64,000 nucleotides of DNA from Cyclobacteriaceae bacterium (lineage in GTDB: Bacteria > Bacteroidota > Bacteroidia > Cytophagales > Cyclobacteriaceae), in assembly GCA_026003355.1 (NCBI GenBank), contig BPHC01000009.1, positions 37,000 through 100,999 of the forward strand, in the 5' to 3' direction. Of the stretch, positions 1-9,482 are shown in pieces. A program made the position numbers and the translations under genes. The notes beneath the pieces were generated by a model that searched no databases, had not been told where the DNA came from, and saw only the letters and a list, made by a program, of their open reading frames with translations. The stretch's first letter is position 1. Every line of letters begins with the position of its first letter.

Positions 1-222
1 AGTTGAGGAAATAACAGCATCCCACAGGGCCAGGGCAGTATTTTGCCTGCCCCCATCCAGCCGGGTAATGTTCAGACCGTTGAGTTCTTCGGTATATGGC
101 TCGCCCTTTCTGCGCAGGCAAAGCAGGTAAACTTGATGACCTGCACCCAAAAGGGCCTGTACTTCCTTGCTTACCCGTATATCGGGCGGATAAGGTGCGT
201 TAAGCAACATGCCTATGTTCAT
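1..222 (-). CDS. Glycosyltransferase (GT4-like), N-terminal part, truncated by window edge
   Basis: Reverse complement reads MNIGMLLNAPYPPDIRVSKEVQALLGAGHQVYLLCLRRKGEPYTEELNGLNITRL..., typical N-terminus of GT4 glycosyltransferases; open to the window edge. Not in the supplied ORF list. Confidence 0.7.
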   Translation of the reverse strand, partial: MNIGMLLNAPYPPDIRVSKEVQALLGAGHQVYLLCLRRKGEPYTEELNGLNITRLDGGRQNTALALWDAVISST

Positions 223-304
223 GCCATTGACAAAATTGCCGGCAAAGAAAACCAATTATTGGTAAAGTGTTTTAACCTGCCGGGATAATGAGAACCTCTG
301 GCGG

Positions 305-880
305 CTACCGCGATGTTTTGTCCATTCTTTCCGGATGCCGGGCAACAAACTCCTTCCAGGTGGTTTTGGCCGTTCGCTTGTGGGCAACCCTGGTGTTAAA
401 GCCGTGGTGGCACAGTGCAACGGCCAGCGCATCGGTTGCATCGAGCAGCCGGGGTGCCTCTTTTATGCCAAATTGCCGTAAAAGCATTCGAGCCACCTGT
501 TCTTTGCTGGCATTGCCGTTGCCGGTAACAGCCTGCTTTACTTTTCGGGGTGCATACTCGGTTATGGGTATTTGCCGCGAAAGGGCAGCTGCCATGGCTA
601 CTCCCTGGGCGCGGCCAAGCTTCAATGCCGACTGCACGTTTTTACCAAAGAAGGGAGCCTCAAGGGCTACCTCGTCCGGAATAAAGGCGTCTATCAGTTT
701 GAGTACCTCCTCAAAAATCTTTTTTAGTTTTAATTCGTGCGAGCCGCCTTTTCCAAGACGAATAATTCCGTATTTAACAAGGTTAACTTTTTTATTATCT
801 GAACAGATTACCGCGTATCCGGTAATGGTGGTGCCGGGGTCAAGTCCCAGAATTACCCGTTCGCTTACCTTTTTCATCAT
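305..880 (-). CDS. ruvC: Crossover junction endodeoxyribonuclease RuvC
   Basis: ILGLDPGTTITGYAV, ALEAPFFGKN and DATDALAVALCH motifs. Confidence 0.93.
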   Translation of the reverse strand: MMKKVSERVILGLDPGTTITGYAVICSDNKKVNLVKYGIIRLGKGGSHELKLKKIFEEVLKLIDAFIPDEVALEAPFFGKNVQSALKLGRAQGVAMAAALSRQIPITEYAPRKVKQAVTGNGNASKEQVARMLLRQFGIKEAPRLLDATDALAVALCHHGFNTRVAHKRTAKTTWKEFVARHPERMDKTSR

Positions 881-944
881 TGGGGCAAATTACACATTGC
901 AATAATAGTTTTTTCAAATTGCGCAAAACCTCACAACTTGTGGC

Positions 945-2060
945 GTGTACCTGCTAATTGTATTTTCATTTATACTTTGGTATTCGTTCATTTTGGTGCT
1001 GTTTGCTGGCTGGAAGCGGTCATTAAACCGGATTGTGCACATGCCCGAAGCCGAAAACTTACCCATGATTTCGGTGGTGGTGCCGGTACGAAATGAAGCA
1101 CATAACCTTCCGAGCCTTTTTCAAGACCTTATCCGGCAGCGGCAACCTGCCCATGAAATCATTCTGGCAGACGACCACTCTTCTGATGATACACTCCTGT
1201 TGTGCCGGCAGTTTGCAGAAATAAACCCTTCGGTAAGGTGGGTACAACCCCAAAGCGGCTGCGAGGGCAAAAAAGCTGCCCTTTCTGCGGGCATAGCTGC
1301 CGCAACTGGCGATATTATTTTAACCACCGATGCCGACTGCCGGTTGCCGGAGTCATGGATAAGAGCCATGACGGCCTGCTTCCGGCAAAATGACACATTA
1401 TTTGTGGCTGGTCCGGTGTTGCTTACCGGCAGCAGTCTATTACAGCGCCTGCTGGGGCTGGAGCAACTGGCGCTGCAGGCTGTGGCTGCGGCTTCGTTTG
1501 GGTTGAACCGGCCGGTGTTTTGCAGTGGCGCCAACCTGGCATTTCGCAAACCGGCTTTTCTGCAGGCTGGCGGCTATTCGGCTAATCTGCACATTCCTTC
1601 GGGTGACGACGTATTCCTGATGCAACGCATAAAACAAAAGTGCGATGGCAATCTTCTTTTTTGCAATTCTCCCGCTGCAACCGTTTTAACCTCTCCGCCC
1701 GAAACCTGGACCCACCTTATCAGTCAGCGCATACGGTGGGCCGGCAAGTGGAAAGCCCTGGGAGTAGGTACAACAGCCCTTGCATTTTTTGTATTTCTCT
1801 TTCATGTGTTGCTGCTTACTTTTCCGGTATGGGCTATGAGCTGGGTTATTACCCTGCCACAGGTATTGGGGCTTGTTTTTATAAAATGGATGCTTGAATT
1901 TATTTTGCTGAGCCGGGTAGCCAGGGGCCTCGGAACGGCTTTTTCGGCAGCCGATTTTCTGTGCGCACAATTTTTGTTTCCGCTGTATGTTGTACTGGCC
2001 GGCATACTGGCCCTGAAGAAAAAAACGTTATGGAAGGGTCGTATTATTAACACCCGATAA
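945..2060 (+). CDS. Family 2 glycosyltransferase, membrane-associated
   Basis: PMISVVVPVRNEAHNLPSL..DDHSSDDT...TTDADCRLP...QRIRWAGKWKAL; C-terminal TM helices. Confidence 0.88.
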   Translation: MYLLIVFSFILWYSFILVLFAGWKRSLNRIVHMPEAENLPMISVVVPVRNEAHNLPSLFQDLIRQRQPAHEIILADDHSSDDTLLLCRQFAEINPSVRWVQPQSGCEGKKAALSAGIAAATGDIILTTDADCRLPESWIRAMTACFRQNDTLFVAGPVLLTGSSLLQRLLGLEQLALQAVAAASFGLNRPVFCSGANLAFRKPAFLQAGGYSANLHIPSGDDVFLMQRIKQKCDGNLLFCNSPAATVLTSPPETWTHLISQRIRWAGKWKALGVGTTALAFFVFLFHVLLLTFPVWAMSWVITLPQVLGLVFIKWMLEFILLSRVARGLGTAFSAADFLCAQFLFPLYVVLAGILALKKKTLWKGRIINTR

Positions 2061-2064
2061 CTGG

Positions 2065-2072
2065 TAACTTTG
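2065..2072 (+). promoter_or_regulatory. Bacteroidota -7 promoter box (TAACTTTG)
   Basis: Matches TAnnTTTG; ATG of the next gene lies at 2077, 5 nt downstream. No clear -33 box. Confidence 0.4.
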
Positions 2073-2076
2073 CCCT

Positions 2077-3300
2077 ATGAACGACCTCTCACTGCAAAGC
2101 CGGTATGAACTGAAAGAGCTGGAACTCAACGCCCTGCTGGAAGTTACCCAGGCCATTAACAATAACGTTTCAGAAGATGCGCTGTACAAAATCTACCATT
2201 TTATTCTGCGTTCAAATCTGAATCTTAAAAAACTGGCGCTATATGTTTTCGATGAGGGCTGGTGCTGTAAGGTAAACTTTGGCACTCAGCAAAACTTCAT
2301 GAAAACGCCCCTGCCGCCGGTCTTTCATCAATTGCTGGAAATTACCTCGCTGCGCGATATACAGGCGCCGGAATTCGGTGAATTTGATCTGGTTATTCCG
2401 GTGGCACACAAAACCGAGTTGCTGGCCCTGGTGTTTGTGGGCGATGAACATGCCGACAGCTACTACGACCACGCTGAGGGTCTGAAGTTCATTCAGGCAC
2501 TCAGCAACATCATAATCGTGGCAATTGAAAACAAAAAACTGGCGCGCAAGCAGTTGCAGCAGGAAGCTTTCCGTAAGGAACTGGAAATTGCGCGCGATGT
2601 GCAGCAATTTCTGTTTCCCGACAAACTGCCGCGCACCGATCGCCTGCAGGTGGAAGCCAGCTATCTGCCGCACGACCGCATAGGGGGGGATTATTACGAC
2701 TATATACCCATAAATAAAAACCAGTTTTTGCTTTGTGTGGCCGATGTAAGCGGCAAGGGCATACCCGCTGCCCTCATGATGTCGAACTTCCAGGCTTCGC
2801 TGCGAACATTGGTACGGCAAACCCCCAACCTGCGCGAAATTGTGGAGGCCCTGAACTACCAGGTGCTGGAAAATACCAAGGGCGAAAAGTTTATTACGCT
2901 CTTTGCCGCCATTTACGACATTGAGCTGCGCACCCTGTTATACATTAATGCCGGGCACAACCCGCCCCTGCTGGTTCAGCATGGATACGGGTGCCGCTGG
3001 CTGCAGGAAGGTTCTACCGTGCTGGGCGCCATGCATCCGCTGCCTTTTATAAATGAAGGATTTCTTACCGGTGTGCACGACTTTACCCTGTTTTGCTATA
3101 CCGATGGCCTTACCGAAACCCTTAATGATAACGGTGAGGAATTCGGGTCCGACCGGCTGGCACAGTACTTTTCCGATCCGGCCATTTATGTAAAAGACCT
3201 TCGGAACATTCACCATGACATCATCATCAGTCTGGATAATTTTAAAGGCAACAACGGTTATCGCGATGATATTACCATGTTGTCGGTACGGGTAGCCTGA
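2077..3300 (+). CDS. GAF-like + SpoIIE/PP2C serine phosphatase (RsbU-like)
   Basis: ELEIARDVQQFLFPDKLP..GGDYYDYIPI..VADVSGKGIPAALMMSNFQASLR..NAGHNPPLL..YTDGLTE..DDITMLSVRV. Confidence 0.9.
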   Translation: MNDLSLQSRYELKELELNALLEVTQAINNNVSEDALYKIYHFILRSNLNLKKLALYVFDEGWCCKVNFGTQQNFMKTPLPPVFHQLLEITSLRDIQAPEFGEFDLVIPVAHKTELLALVFVGDEHADSYYDHAEGLKFIQALSNIIIVAIENKKLARKQLQQEAFRKELEIARDVQQFLFPDKLPRTDRLQVEASYLPHDRIGGDYYDYIPINKNQFLLCVADVSGKGIPAALMMSNFQASLRTLVRQTPNLREIVEALNYQVLENTKGEKFITLFAAIYDIELRTLLYINAGHNPPLLVQHGYGCRWLQEGSTVLGAMHPLPFINEGFLTGVHDFTLFCYTDGLTETLNDNGEEFGSDRLAQYFSDPAIYVKDLRNIHHDIIISLDNFKGNNGYRDDITMLSVRVA

Positions 3301-3307
3301 ACAGCCC

Positions 3308-3941
3308 ATGCGCTTTTACCGAACACCGGCTTTGCTTTCTGCTATCTTTCCAAGGCTGCTTTGGCGTATGCCCCAGGCTGAAAAAAACCGTTTACCTTAC
3401 CTTCGATGACGGACCTGTGCCAGGGCCTACCGGGTTCGTGTTGCAAACACTGAAGCAGGCCGGAATAAAAGCAACCTTTTTTTGCATAGGCGATAATATC
3501 CGCAAGCATCCGGATATTTTTTTGCAGATAACCGAAGACGGACACGCCATTGGAAACCATACTTTTAACCATCTTAACGGCTGGAAAACCGATACCTTTT
3601 CTTACCTGGCCAACATAACGGCATGCGAGGCAGTTATGCAGCAGGTGCATGCGGGCTTCACCACCCGGCTGTTCAGGCCTCCGTACGGTAAAATTACCCC
3701 GGGGCAAATTAACCGCCTGTCTGCCTACCGCATTGTAATGTGGGACGTGCTGACCTATGACTACGACTCCGGCCTGAAAGCAGAAACCTGTCTGCTCAAA
3801 ACCCTGCGCGCCGTGCGCAACGGCTCCATAATCGTAATGCACGACAGCCTGAAGGCCTGGCCCCGCCTGCACCCTATGCTGCCCCGCCTTATATCCCATT
3901 TATCGGCACAAGGCTATTCGTTTAAGCCATTACCTTTCTGA
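3308..3941 (+). CDS. Polysaccharide deacetylase (NodB-like), frameshifted in the given sequence
   Basis: MRFYRTPALLSAIFPRLLWRMPQAEK|TVYLTFDDGPVPGPTGFVL... Deleting one A from the A7 run at 3381-3387 joins the start at 3308 to the TFDDGP motif. Confidence 0.85.
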
Positions 3942-3945
3942 AACC

Positions 3946-5019
3946 ATGGGCAAAACCAAAGTACTGGTGGCTGTACTGAACTGGGGCCTGGGCCATGCTA
4001 CCCGCAGCATTCCTGTAATTGGTGAGCTGTTAAACCAAAATTGCGAGGTTATTCTGGCCAGCGATGGCCAGGCTCTGGATTTGCTCAGGCAGGAGTTTCC
4101 CGGGCTGCATGCCGTTGAATTCCCGTCTTATAACATCCGGTATGCTGCCACAGCCCGTACCTTGCCATTTGTGCTTGCCGCCCGGGTGCCGCAATTATTG
4201 CGCGCAATTACTGCCGAAAGTAAGTACACGGCCAGCCTGGTACAACAGGAAAACATCAGGCTTATCATCTCCGATAACCGGTATGGTGTATTTCACCCCG
4301 CTGTCCATTCGGTCTGGCTGGGGCACCAGCTTCATCTGCTTATGCCACACGGATGGAAATGGCTTTCGCGACTTATAAACCAGGTACACCGCAGGTATCT
4401 TGGCCGCTTTAATTCATATTGGGTGCCCGACCTGCCCGGATCGGTGCTTAGCGGTGAAATGTCCAGGGCCGGCTTTCCCAACCGGTATGTGGGGTTGCTG
4501 TCGCGGTTTAACATACAGGTGCCACCACCCGAAAAACCCTATCAGGTAGTGGCTGTACTGTCGGGGCCCGAACCGCAGCGAAGCCTGCTGGAAAGTGGCC
4601 TGCGCAGGCAGTTTGAACAAAACAGGCTGCACACCCTGTTGGTACGGGGCATTGGCACCGGCAGCCATATTGTTGCATGTAATGGGTTTGATGTAGTAGA
4701 TTTTCTTCCTGCCGGACAACTGAATGCGTATATGTTGCATGCCGGCCTGGTTGTAGCCCGAAGCGGATATAGTACCGTTATGGACCTGTGCCGGCTTAAC
4801 CGAAAGGCGCTTTTAATTCCAACACCCGGCCAGCCCGAACAAGAATACCTGGCACAAAAGCTGGCAGGTACAGGCTGCGTGATGGTGCAGCACCAAAACA
4901 GGCTTAACCTTGCCGAAGCCTGGCAGCGCCGCCATGAACTGGTTCCATTTAATATTCCTGACCACCACAACCAATTGCTTGCACAGGCTGTTCGAACAGC
5001 TCTTGGAACTGTAGGCTGA
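3946..5019 (+). CDS. Glycosyltransferase-like protein (GT28/MurG-like fold)
   Basis: VLVAVLNWGLGHATRSIPVIGELL...C-terminal VVARSGYSTVMDLCRLNRKALLIPTPGQPEQEYLAQ. Confidence 0.8.
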   Translation: MGKTKVLVAVLNWGLGHATRSIPVIGELLNQNCEVILASDGQALDLLRQEFPGLHAVEFPSYNIRYAATARTLPFVLAARVPQLLRAITAESKYTASLVQQENIRLIISDNRYGVFHPAVHSVWLGHQLHLLMPHGWKWLSRLINQVHRRYLGRFNSYWVPDLPGSVLSGEMSRAGFPNRYVGLLSRFNIQVPPPEKPYQVVAVLSGPEPQRSLLESGLRRQFEQNRLHTLLVRGIGTGSHIVACNGFDVVDFLPAGQLNAYMLHAGLVVARSGYSTVMDLCRLNRKALLIPTPGQPEQEYLAQKLAGTGCVMVQHQNRLNLAEAWQRRHELVPFNIPDHHNQLLAQAVRTALGTVG

Positions 5020-5079
5020 GCACTGTGGTGCGCCCGTTAACCGGTTGGCAGGCTTTTGTTATTTTCGCACCACACCGGC

Positions 5080-5856
5080 ATGAGCTATTACATCGATACC
5101 CACGCCCACATTTATCTACCGGAATTTGATGCCGACAGAGATGACATGGTGCTTCGGGCGCAGCATGCCGGCGTGGAAAAAATACTCATGCCGAATATAG
5201 ACGAGCATTCGGTTGAGCAAATGGTAGCTGTAGCACAGCAATTTAACGGCACCTGCTTTGCTATGGCAGGGCTGCACCCGTGCTCGGTAAAAACCAACGT
5301 ACAGCAGCAGTTGTATGAGGTTGAGACATGGTTAAACCGCAAAGATTTTGTGGCGGTAGGCGAAACAGGCACCGACCGGTACTGGGACACCACTTACTGG
5401 AACCAGCAGATAGAAGCGTTTACCGTTCAGGCAGGCTGGGCCGCCCGGTTAAACCTGCCCCTGGTTATCCATTGCCGGCAATCGCTTGACGAAACCCTGG
5501 ACCTGGTAGAAAAGCTCCAGGACGGAAGGCTTACCGGCGTATTTCATTGCTTTACGGGCTCGGTAAAACAGGCAGAACGTGCCATAAAGCTGGGCTTTTT
5601 CCTGGGCATTGGTGGCGTGGTTACGTTTAAAAACGGTGGGTTGGACAGGGTGCTGCCCCACATACCCCCTGAACGCATTATACTGGAAACCGACAGCCCC
5701 TACCTGGCTCCGGTACCGCACCGAGGCAAGCGCAACGAGCCGTCTTACCTTACGCTGGTAGCCGAAAAGCTCGCAGCCCTGTACAGCATGGAGGTCGAAA
5801 CCCTGCGCAGCGTGACCACACAAAATGCCCTGAAGCTCTTTCAACATGTTCGCTGA
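5080..5856 (+). CDS. TatD family hydrolase/DNase
   Basis: YIDTHAHIYLPEFDADRDDM..AVGETGTDRYWDTTYWNQQIEAF..VIHCRQ..GVFHCFTGS..LETDSPYLAPVPHRGKRNEP. ORF extends upstream to 5056; the MSYYIDTHAH start is preferred. Confidence 0.92.
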   Translation: MSYYIDTHAHIYLPEFDADRDDMVLRAQHAGVEKILMPNIDEHSVEQMVAVAQQFNGTCFAMAGLHPCSVKTNVQQQLYEVETWLNRKDFVAVGETGTDRYWDTTYWNQQIEAFTVQAGWAARLNLPLVIHCRQSLDETLDLVEKLQDGRLTGVFHCFTGSVKQAERAIKLGFFLGIGGVVTFKNGGLDRVLPHIPPERIILETDSPYLAPVPHRGKRNEPSYLTLVAEKLAALYSMEVETLRSVTTQNALKLFQHVR

Positions 5857-6907
5857 AAAAACGATAACCATTCATACCGCGTCAGCACGTGCCCGGTTAC
5901 TCGTTATTTATACAGGAGGTACCTTTGGCATGTCCTACAATACCGATGGTGTGCTGGTGCCGTTCGACTTTGAAGCCATACTCGGTCATTTGCCTGTAGT
6001 ACGCCACATGGGTTTGTCGTTTACTGTAACTTCCTTTCGCCATCCCATTGATTCGTCCAATATCAAACCGGAACACTGGCAGGGTATAGCCGGGGTTATC
6101 GGGCAGCACTACCACCAGCACGATGGTTTTGTAATACTGCATGGTACCGACACCATGGCCTACACCGCTTCGGCTTTGAGCTTTATGCTGGAAAATCTCG
6201 GTAAGCCCGTAATACTTACCGGAGCGCAGTTACCGGTAAGCGACCCGCGTTCGGATGCACGCGAAAACCTTATTACTTCGCTGGAGATTGCCTCGGCCAA
6301 AACAGCCGATCGGGCAGTGGTGCCTGAGGTGTGCATTTACTTCGATTACCGGCTGTTGCGCGGCAACCGGACACGCAAGGTTGAGTCCATGCAGTTCAAC
6401 GCCTTCGACTCGGGCAACTATCCGCCTCTGGCCATTGCCGGGGTTAAGATAAACTACAACCACAGTCTTATCCGGCCTTTTCCGGGTCAGCCTTTCCGGG
6501 TAAACACAGCTTTGGATAACCGCATAGCGGTGCTGCGGCTGTTTCCGGGCATAACCGAAAGCGTGGTGAAGGGGGTGTTGCAGGCTGCCGGTCTCAGGGC
6601 TTTAATACTTGAAACTTTTGGCGCCGGAAATGCGCCATCTGATGCCTGGCTGCTCCGGCTTCTTAAAGAAGCCACCGACAGCGGGCTGGTAGTGGTTAAT
6701 ATTTCGCAATGCCCGGGTGGCAGGGTAGTGCAGGGACGCTATGAAACCGGGCAGCAGCTGGAAAAAGCCGGCGTTGCAGGTGGTGCCGATATGACCACCG
6801 AAGCGGCCCTTGCCAAACTAATGGTTTTAATGGGTAGGTACACCAGCAACGATGAGGTGAAAAAACGGATAGGCGAGGACCTGGCCGGAGAATTAACGCC
6901 TTACTGA
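5846..6907 (+). CDS. ansA: Type I (cytoplasmic-type) L-asparaginase
   Basis: [64 protein letters not shown]. Confidence 0.92.
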   Translation: MFAEKTITIHTASARARLLVIYTGGTFGMSYNTDGVLVPFDFEAILGHLPVVRHMGLSFTVTSFRHPIDSSNIKPEHWQGIAGVIGQHYHQHDGFVILHGTDTMAYTASALSFMLENLGKPVILTGAQLPVSDPRSDARENLITSLEIASAKTADRAVVPEVCIYFDYRLLRGNRTRKVESMQFNAFDSGNYPPLAIAGVKINYNHSLIRPFPGQPFRVNTALDNRIAVLRLFPGITESVVKGVLQAAGLRALILETFGAGNAPSDAWLLRLLKEATDSGLVVVNISQCPGGRVVQGRYETGQQLEKAGVAGGADMTTEAALAKLMVLMGRYTSNDEVKKRIGEDLAGELTPY

Positions 6908-6920
6908 ATGGGTGTTTCTG

Positions 6921-7007
6921 CGGAGAGAGCGGGATTCGAACCCGCGATACCGTTTCCGGTATACACACTTTCCAGGCGTGCTCCTTCAACCACTCGGACA
7001 CCTCTCC
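6921..7007 (-). tRNA. tRNA-Ser (anticodon GGA)
   Basis: Reverse complement GGAGAGGTGTCCGAGTGGTTGAAGGAGCACGCCTGGAAAGTGTGTATACCGGAAACGGTATCGCGGGTTCGAATCCCGCTCTCTCCG; type II long variable arm; CTGGAAA anticodon loop; CCA not encoded. Confidence 0.95.
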
Positions 7008-7214
7008 GTAAAAAAGAATTGCAAAGTAAATCAAAAAAAATTAAGCCAAACACAGGCAGGTACATCCCGCACAATACAGGTAAAATCCCCTGAATTGGCC
7101 GCTGCTCCAAATGTGTCTTTTTGTCGGTTGGGTTGTTATTTCAGGTAGAATATCGGGCAAACAGCCGTCAGTAGAAAATTTTTTTAAAAAAGTTACTTAA
7201 ATTACCAAAACCTT

Positions 7215-7222
7215 TAATTTTG
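7215..7222 (+). promoter_or_regulatory. Bacteroidota -7 box (TAATTTTG) for the exbB operon
   Basis: TAnnTTTG match 33 nt before the ATG at 7255. Confidence 0.4.
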
Positions 7223-7254
7223 GCGTCTTCAATGGACTACTTAAACCTTAAACT

Positions 7255-8002
7255 ATGAAAAAATTACTCGCTATTCTGGCATTAACCGGGGTTATGGCAA
7301 CTGTTACCCTGGCCCAGTCTACTGATGGATCGCAGCCCGCCACCGAACAAACCGGGGGACCTTCCTTCCATCAGGTTTTGAAAGAGAAATTTATTGAGGG
7401 CGATGTGCGCTTTATGACTCCGGTGCTGATCTGCTTGATTTTAGGATTGGCATTCAGTATTGAACGGATCATAACGCTTAACATGGCCACTACCAATACC
7501 AAAAAACTGCTGGCACAGATTGAAGATGCCCTTTCCAAAGGAGGCGTTAATGCAGCACTTGAAGTTACACGCAACACCCGCGGTCCGGTTGCCTCTATTT
7601 TTACCCAGGGTTTTAATGCGTTTTTCGGAGGGGATTGAAATGGTGGAAAAATCCATCGTATCGTATGGAGGTGTGGAAATGGGCAAACTGGAGCGCGGCC
7701 TTATCTGGATTTCGCTGTTTATAGCGCTCGGACCCATGCTGGGTTTCTTCGGCACGGTAGTAGGTATGGTACAGGCTTTCTCTGATATTGAGGCAGCCGG
7801 TGATATTTCGCCCAACATTGTTGCCGGGGGTATGAAAGTGGCTCTTACCACAACAGTAGGCGGTTTAATTGTGGGTATGGTGCTGCAGGTATTCTACAAC
7901 TACCTGGTATCAAAAATCGATGCACTGGTAAACAATATGGAAGATGCTTCCATTGCCCTGGTTGACCTGCTGGTGAAGCACAAGCTCGTATCACAAAAGT
8001 AA
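7255..8002 (+). CDS. exbB: MotA/TolQ/ExbB proton channel family protein, frameshifted
   Basis: N-terminal half in ORF 7255-7638; GPMLGFFGTVVGMVQAFSDIEAAGDISPNIVAGGMKVALTTTVGGLIVGM in ORF 7520-8002. Deleting one T at 7621-7625 joins them. Confidence 0.88.
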
Positions 8003-8008
8003 TTACCT

Positions 8009-8383
8009 ATGAGAGGTTTTATTGTTGTTCTCATTGCGGTAGCGCTGGTGGTTGCATCCTTAACATCGGTAGATGCCGGCCTGTACATTGGCTACATTCT
8101 TTTTGGTATTGCGGTGTTAACGGCCGTGATCCTTCCGCTGGTAAAATCGCTGCAGTCGCCCGGTGAATTGAAAAAGCCGCTTATCGCCATTGCAGCAATG
8201 GCTGTTTTATTTGCCATTTCGTATGCTCTCACCGGCAGCGACCTCACAACTGAGCAGGCTGCCAAGGGAATTACCGAAACCACATCGAAACTGGTGGGCG
8301 CCGGTCTTACCCTGTTTTACCTGATTTCCGGCATTGCCGTGTTGGGTTTGATTTATTCTGAAATCAATAAAGCGTTAAAGTAA
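8009..8383 (+). CDS. Small multi-TM protein of unknown function between exbB and exbD
   Basis: Intact ORF with four hydrophobic segments, tightly spaced with flanking genes. Confidence 0.8.
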   Translation: MRGFIVVLIAVALVVASLTSVDAGLYIGYILFGIAVLTAVILPLVKSLQSPGELKKPLIAIAAMAVLFAISYALTGSDLTTEQAAKGITETTSKLVGAGLTLFYLISGIAVLGLIYSEINKALK

Positions 8384-8384
8384 A

Positions 8385-8969
8385 ATGCCCCGTCCTGTTC
8401 CCGATATACCCAACGCCTCGATGGCAGATATTGCGTTTCTGCTGCTGGTGTTTTTTCTGGTAACCACCACAGTGGCCAACGACAAAGGTTTAAGTATCCT
8501 GCTGCCGCCGCCTCCTGAGGCACTGCCGCCCGATATGGACATTAAAATACAGGAGCGTAACCTGTTTAAAATTCAGGTTAACTCTTTTGATAATGTACTG
8601 GTAGAGGGCGAGCCGTTTACGGGAACGCCTGATGAACTTACGGAGCGCATAAAAAAGTTTATTTTAAACTACGGTGCCGACCCTGCTTCATCAGACAACC
8701 CCGAGAAAGCCATCGTTTCGTACAAAACCGACCGGGGTACAAGCCACAAAAAATTCATTGAGATACTGGATGCCATTCAGGCTGCATACTATCAGATTTA
8801 TGCTGATAATGCCGGTGTATCGGTAAAGAAGTGGCTGGATCTGTCATCGGATCTTAATGATCCGGAGAACCGGAAACTTTACGATTTAGGCCGGAAAAAA
8901 CGCCCCGATGGCACCATTGAAATTCCCATGAATGTGTCGATTGCTGAACCCACTAAAGTAGGAGGATAA
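8385..8969 (+). CDS. exbD: ExbD/TolR family biopolymer transport protein
   Basis: [34 protein letters not shown]. Confidence 0.9.
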   Translation: MPRPVPDIPNASMADIAFLLLVFFLVTTTVANDKGLSILLPPPPEALPPDMDIKIQERNLFKIQVNSFDNVLVEGEPFTGTPDELTERIKKFILNYGADPASSDNPEKAIVSYKTDRGTSHKKFIEILDAIQAAYYQIYADNAGVSVKKWLDLSSDLNDPENRKLYDLGRKKRPDGTIEIPMNVSIAEPTKVGG

Positions 8970-8973
8970 TTCT

Positions 8974-9439
8974 ATGTCTAAATTCAAGAAAAAGGCTGCT
9001 GTTAAACAGGAAATACCCACTTCTTCTATGCCCGATGTGGTGTTTATGCTCCTGTTTTTCTTTATGGTTACCACGGTGTTGCGGGAAACGTCAATTAATG
9101 TTAAGCAGCATTTGCCCGAGGCCACCCAGCTAAAAAAGCTGGCCCGGAAATCACTGGTAGCCTATATGTATATTGGCGAGCCGAAAAAAAACCGATGAGT
9201 GGGGTAAGGAACCCAAAATTCAGGTAAACGATGTGTTTATTGAACCCAAAGATGTAATTCAATGGGTAAACACAGAAAAGTCGAAACTCAATGAATTTGA
9301 GCGCGACCAGCTTACCGTTTCCATGAAGGTTGATGAAGAAGTGAAACGCGGCATCATTGCCGATGTGGAAACCGAACTTCGAAAAGCCAACGCTCGGCTG
9401 CTGCTGTACTCCACCCAGCAGCGCAGGGTAGAAAATTAA
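8974..9439 (+). CDS. exbD: Second ExbD/TolR family protein, frameshifted
   Basis: IPTSSMPDVVFMLLFFFMVTTVLRE...YIGEPKK|TDEWGKEPKIQVNDVFIEPKDV. Deleting one A from the A8 run at 9184-9191 restores the frame. Confidence 0.88.
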
Positions 9440-9457
9440 CCCCAATCCAAACACCAC

Positions 9458-9482
9458 AGCCCTGCAACAGCAGGGCTTTTTT
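9458..9482 (+). terminator. Rho-independent terminator after the exb operon
   Basis: AGCCCTGC-AACA-GCAGGGCT followed by a T run; perfect 8-bp stem. Confidence 0.85.

Noticed and set aside
43-441. ORFs 43-288 (+), 288-905 (+) and 256-441 (-)
   Set aside because: Shadow frames of the minus-strand glycosyltransferase N-terminus and ruvC; no recognisable protein features.
3308-3941. Programmed ribosomal frameshifting at A-runs (3381, 9184)
   Set aside because: Same +1 pattern occurs in many unrelated genes at T, C, G and dinucleotide runs; consensus error is simpler.
6696-7148. ORFs overlapping 6921-7007 on both strands
   Set aside because: The strings GFEPAIPF / RDSNPRYRF are translations of a tRNA gene, a common false annotation.
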